A stretch of 7,022 bases of DNA from CAZFLD01 sp964519835. Lineage in GTDB: Bacteria > Spirochaetota > Spirochaetia > DSM-27196 > CAZFLD01. Positions 5,517-7,022 of this stretch are shown here, in pieces. The notes beneath the pieces were generated by a model that was given only the letters and a program-made list of their open reading frames with translations, had not been told where the DNA came from and made no database searches. The stretch lies in NCBI GenBank assembly GCA_964519835.1, contig CAZFLD010000140.1, forward strand, positions 1 through 7,022, written 5' to 3'. Positions within the stretch are counted from its first letter, which is position 1, and the number at the start of each line of letters is the position of its first letter. Both the position numbers and the translations under genes were made by a program.

Positions 5517-6611
5517 GTGGCACAAGATCCCTCGTCCCAATCGGCCTCGTCCGAGTCGCCCGCCCCAAAGCGATCCATCGGATTCTTCGAGAAGTACCTC
5601 ACCGTCTGGGTCATCGCCTGCATCGTCCTCGGTGTCCTGATCGGCCAGTTCCTGCCGGCGGTGCCGGAGTTCCTCAGCCGGCTCGAGTACGCGCAGGTCT
5701 CGCTGCCGGTCGCCCTCCTTATCTGGCTCATGATCTACCCCATGATGCTCAAGGTTGATTTCGCGAGCATTGTCCGCGCGGCAAAACAGCCAAAGGGCCT
5801 CACCGTAACCACGGTCATCAACTGGCTCGTTAAGCCGTTCACGATGTACCTCATCGCGTGGTTTTTTATTAAGGTCGTCTTCCGGCCGTGGATCGGACCC
5901 GAGCTCGGGACCGAGTACCTCGCCGGAGCGGTACTCCTGGGCGCGGCACCCTGCACGGCGATGGTCTTTGTTTGGAGCCACCTCTCCGACGGCGACCCGG
6001 CGTACACCCTCGTCCAGGTTGCGGTCAACGACCTGATTATTCTCGTGGCGTTTACACCGATCGTGGCTCTTCTGCTGGGAATCAGCGACATCGGTATTCC
6101 CTGGGATACGCTCCTGCTCTCCGTGGGGCTTTTTGTTGTCATTCCCCTCGTTGCCGGCTGGATCTCGCGCGTGATCATCGTCAATCGGCGCGGCATTGAC
6201 TACTTCGAAAACGTTTTTATCGCCAAGTTCAACGGCGTTACCACGGTCGGTCTCCTGCTCACGCTTATCATTCTCTTCTCTTTCCAGGGAGAGATCATCC
6301 TACGCAATCCTCTCCACATCCTCCTCATCGCGATTCCGCTCGTAATCCAGACCTACCTCATCTACGCGCTTGCCTACGGATGGGCGTGGTTGTGGAAGCT
6401 GCCGCACCCGATTGCCGGGCCCGGCGCGATGATCGGAGCCAGCAACTTTTTCGAGCTCGCGGTGGCCGTGGCTATCAGCCTCTTCGGGCTGGCATCGGGC
6501 GCGGCGCTTGCGACTGTGGTGGGCGTGTTGGTGGAGGTGCCGGTCATGCTTAGCCTCGTGCGATTCACAAACCGCACGCGCGGCGCCTTCGAGGCACGGG
6601 CAAGGGCCTAG
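5517..6611 (+). CDS. acr3: ACR3-family arsenite efflux pump
   Basis: This 364-residue inner-membrane carrier (about ten hydrophobic segments) exports arsenite, lowering cytoplasmic As(III). Family hallmarks are present: EKYLTVWVIACIVLGVLIG near 25-43, the conserved cysteine C146 in GAAPCTAMVFVWS (142-154), SNFFELAVAVAISLFG (309-324) and the conserved glutamate E340 in VEVPVML. The Cys and Glu match the residues known to be needed for transport in characterised ACR3 proteins. The length is usual, with a Ser/Pro-rich cytoplasmic N-terminus of about 20 residues. GTG 5517 is chosen because AAGGAG at 5505-5510 lies six bases upstream; an in-frame ATG at 5487 abuts the -10 box and is rejected. The stop abuts the arsR start, so both are translated together from the promoter at 5458. 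No arsenate reductase gene (arsC) is visible in the window. Confidence 0.95.
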   Translation: MAQDPSSQSASSESPAPKRSIGFFEKYLTVWVIACIVLGVLIGQFLPAVPEFLSRLEYAQVSLPVALLIWLMIYPMMLKVDFASIVRAAKQPKGLTVTTVINWLVKPFTMYLIAWFFIKVVFRPWIGPELGTEYLAGAVLLGAAPCTAMVFVWSHLSDGDPAYTLVQVAVNDLIILVAFTPIVALLLGISDIGIPWDTLLLSVGLFVVIPLVAGWISRVIIVNRRGIDYFENVFIAKFNGVTTVGLLLTLIILFSFQGEIILRNPLHILLIAIPLVIQTYLIYALAYGWAWLWKLPHPIAGPGAMIGASNFFELAVAVAISLFGLASGAALATVVGVLVEVPVMLSLVRFTNRTRGAFEARARA

Positions 6612-7013
6612 GTGTCCGCCACGATCGACGCGCTCAAGGCGCTCGCGGACGAGACGCGACTTCGTATCGTCAATATCCTCGAACAGTCCGAGGCCTTGTG
6701 CGCATGCGAGATCGAGGCGGTGCTCGAGCTCAACCAGTCAAATGCTTCGCGCCACTTAACCCGCCTTCGCGGCGCCGGCATCATTGCCGCGAGCCGCGAC
6801 GGCCACTGGGTCCACTACGCGTTTGGCTCATCACCGCACGCGCGCCTTACCCGCGGCGCGCTCGAGTCGCTTCGTGCGGAGAACGAGCTTTTTCGCGTTG
6901 ATCTCCAACATCTGCGAGACTACCGTGGAAGTGGCCACTCATGCCGAACGGTGGATGTGTGGCGGGCGGGGGCGAAACAGCAAAAAACTCAGGCGGTCTC
7001 AGGCTCGGCTTGA
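6612..7013 (+). CDS. arsR: ArsR/SmtB-family arsenic-responsive repressor
   Basis: This 133-residue winged-helix protein contains ALKALADETRLRIVNIL (7-23), the As(III)-binding motif C30-A-C32 at the start of the DNA-binding region (ALCACEIEAVLEL), the recognition helix NQSNASRHLTRLRGAG (41-56) and the wing strand HWVHYAF (65-71). A third cysteine, C111, lies in the C-terminal tail (GHSCR) and could complete a three-thiolate As(III) or Sb(III) site. Without metalloid it should repress its own promoter, most likely the one at 5458; binding of As(III) releases DNA. Its GTG start directly follows the acr3 stop, with AAGGG at 6602-6606 as ribosome binding site. Placing arsR after the efflux gene reverses the common arsR-first order. 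The protein ends in a polar tail of about 15 residues. Confidence 0.93.
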   Translation: MSATIDALKALADETRLRIVNILEQSEALCACEIEAVLELNQSNASRHLTRLRGAGIIAASRDGHWVHYAFGSSPHARLTRGALESLRAENELFRVDLQHLRDYRGSGHSCRTVDVWRAGAKQQKTQAVSGSA

Positions 7014-7020
7014 AGCGAGC
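7003..7020 (+). terminator. Possible stem-loop over the arsR stop codon (window edge)
   Basis: GCTCG at 7003-7007 pairs with CGAGC at 7016-7020, enclosing the TGA stop (7011-7013). The window ends two bases later, so any T-run cannot be seen. It may be the first part of a terminator for the acr3-arsR unit. Confidence 0.25.
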
Positions 7021-7022
7021 AC

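Noticed and set aside
1..7022. Mobile element or integration boundary
   Set aside because: No transposase, integrase, tRNA end or terminal inverted repeats are visible, and codon use looks uniform across the genes by eye.

Overview
The window is a GC-rich, densely packed bacterial region in which all eight genes read on the + strand. It looks like an arsenic-resistance locus joined to an oxyanion-type ABC importer and to thiol-redox membrane proteins. Taxonomy is a guess. The substrate-binding protein has a signal peptide ending in ...AFAIGTQE, which resembles the 'FANGxxE' leader ends common in spirochaete binding proteins, so a GC-rich free-living Spirochaetota member is my first choice. 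I see no rRNA, tRNA or universal marker to confirm it.

Layout. (1) 1-379: C-terminal part of a CcdA/DsbD-type membrane protein, cut by the window edge. (2) 421-1710: a secreted thioredoxin-like domain (CPNC) fused to a complete CcdA-type membrane domain. (3) 1711-1800: a short intergenic region with inverted repeats that cover the ribosome binding site of the next gene. (4) 1801-2799: a PhnD-family periplasmic binding protein, followed by a hairpin terminator or attenuator at 2847-2868. (5) 2887-5344: a PhnC-type ATPase with an unusual His-rich tail and two PhnE-type permeases, overlapping or abutting. (6) 5345-5516: an intergenic region with three tandem 11-bp repeats inside a long GC-rich hairpin, directly followed by a good sigma70-type promoter. 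(7) 5517-7013: an ACR3 arsenite efflux pump and an ArsR repressor that abut (TAG-GTG), with arsR last rather than first.

How it may work together (inference). ArsR senses As(III) or Sb(III) through its Cys-x-Cys motif and releases the acr3-arsR promoter, and ACR3 exports arsenite. The PhnDCEE-type transporter probably moves a phosphate-like oxyanion: phosphate acquired selectively under arsenate stress, or an arsenic species. Its binding protein has one cysteine (C137) in the ligand-binding half, which recalls the cysteine used by the PhnD-family arsenite sensor AioX. The thioredoxin-CcdA fusion would carry cytoplasmic reducing power across the membrane. It could keep that cysteine reduced or reduce an extracytoplasmic arsenic or sulfur species. 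The individual families are recognisable; the combination, the His-rich ATPase tail and the RNA/DNA structures at the two intergenic regions are the parts worth following up.
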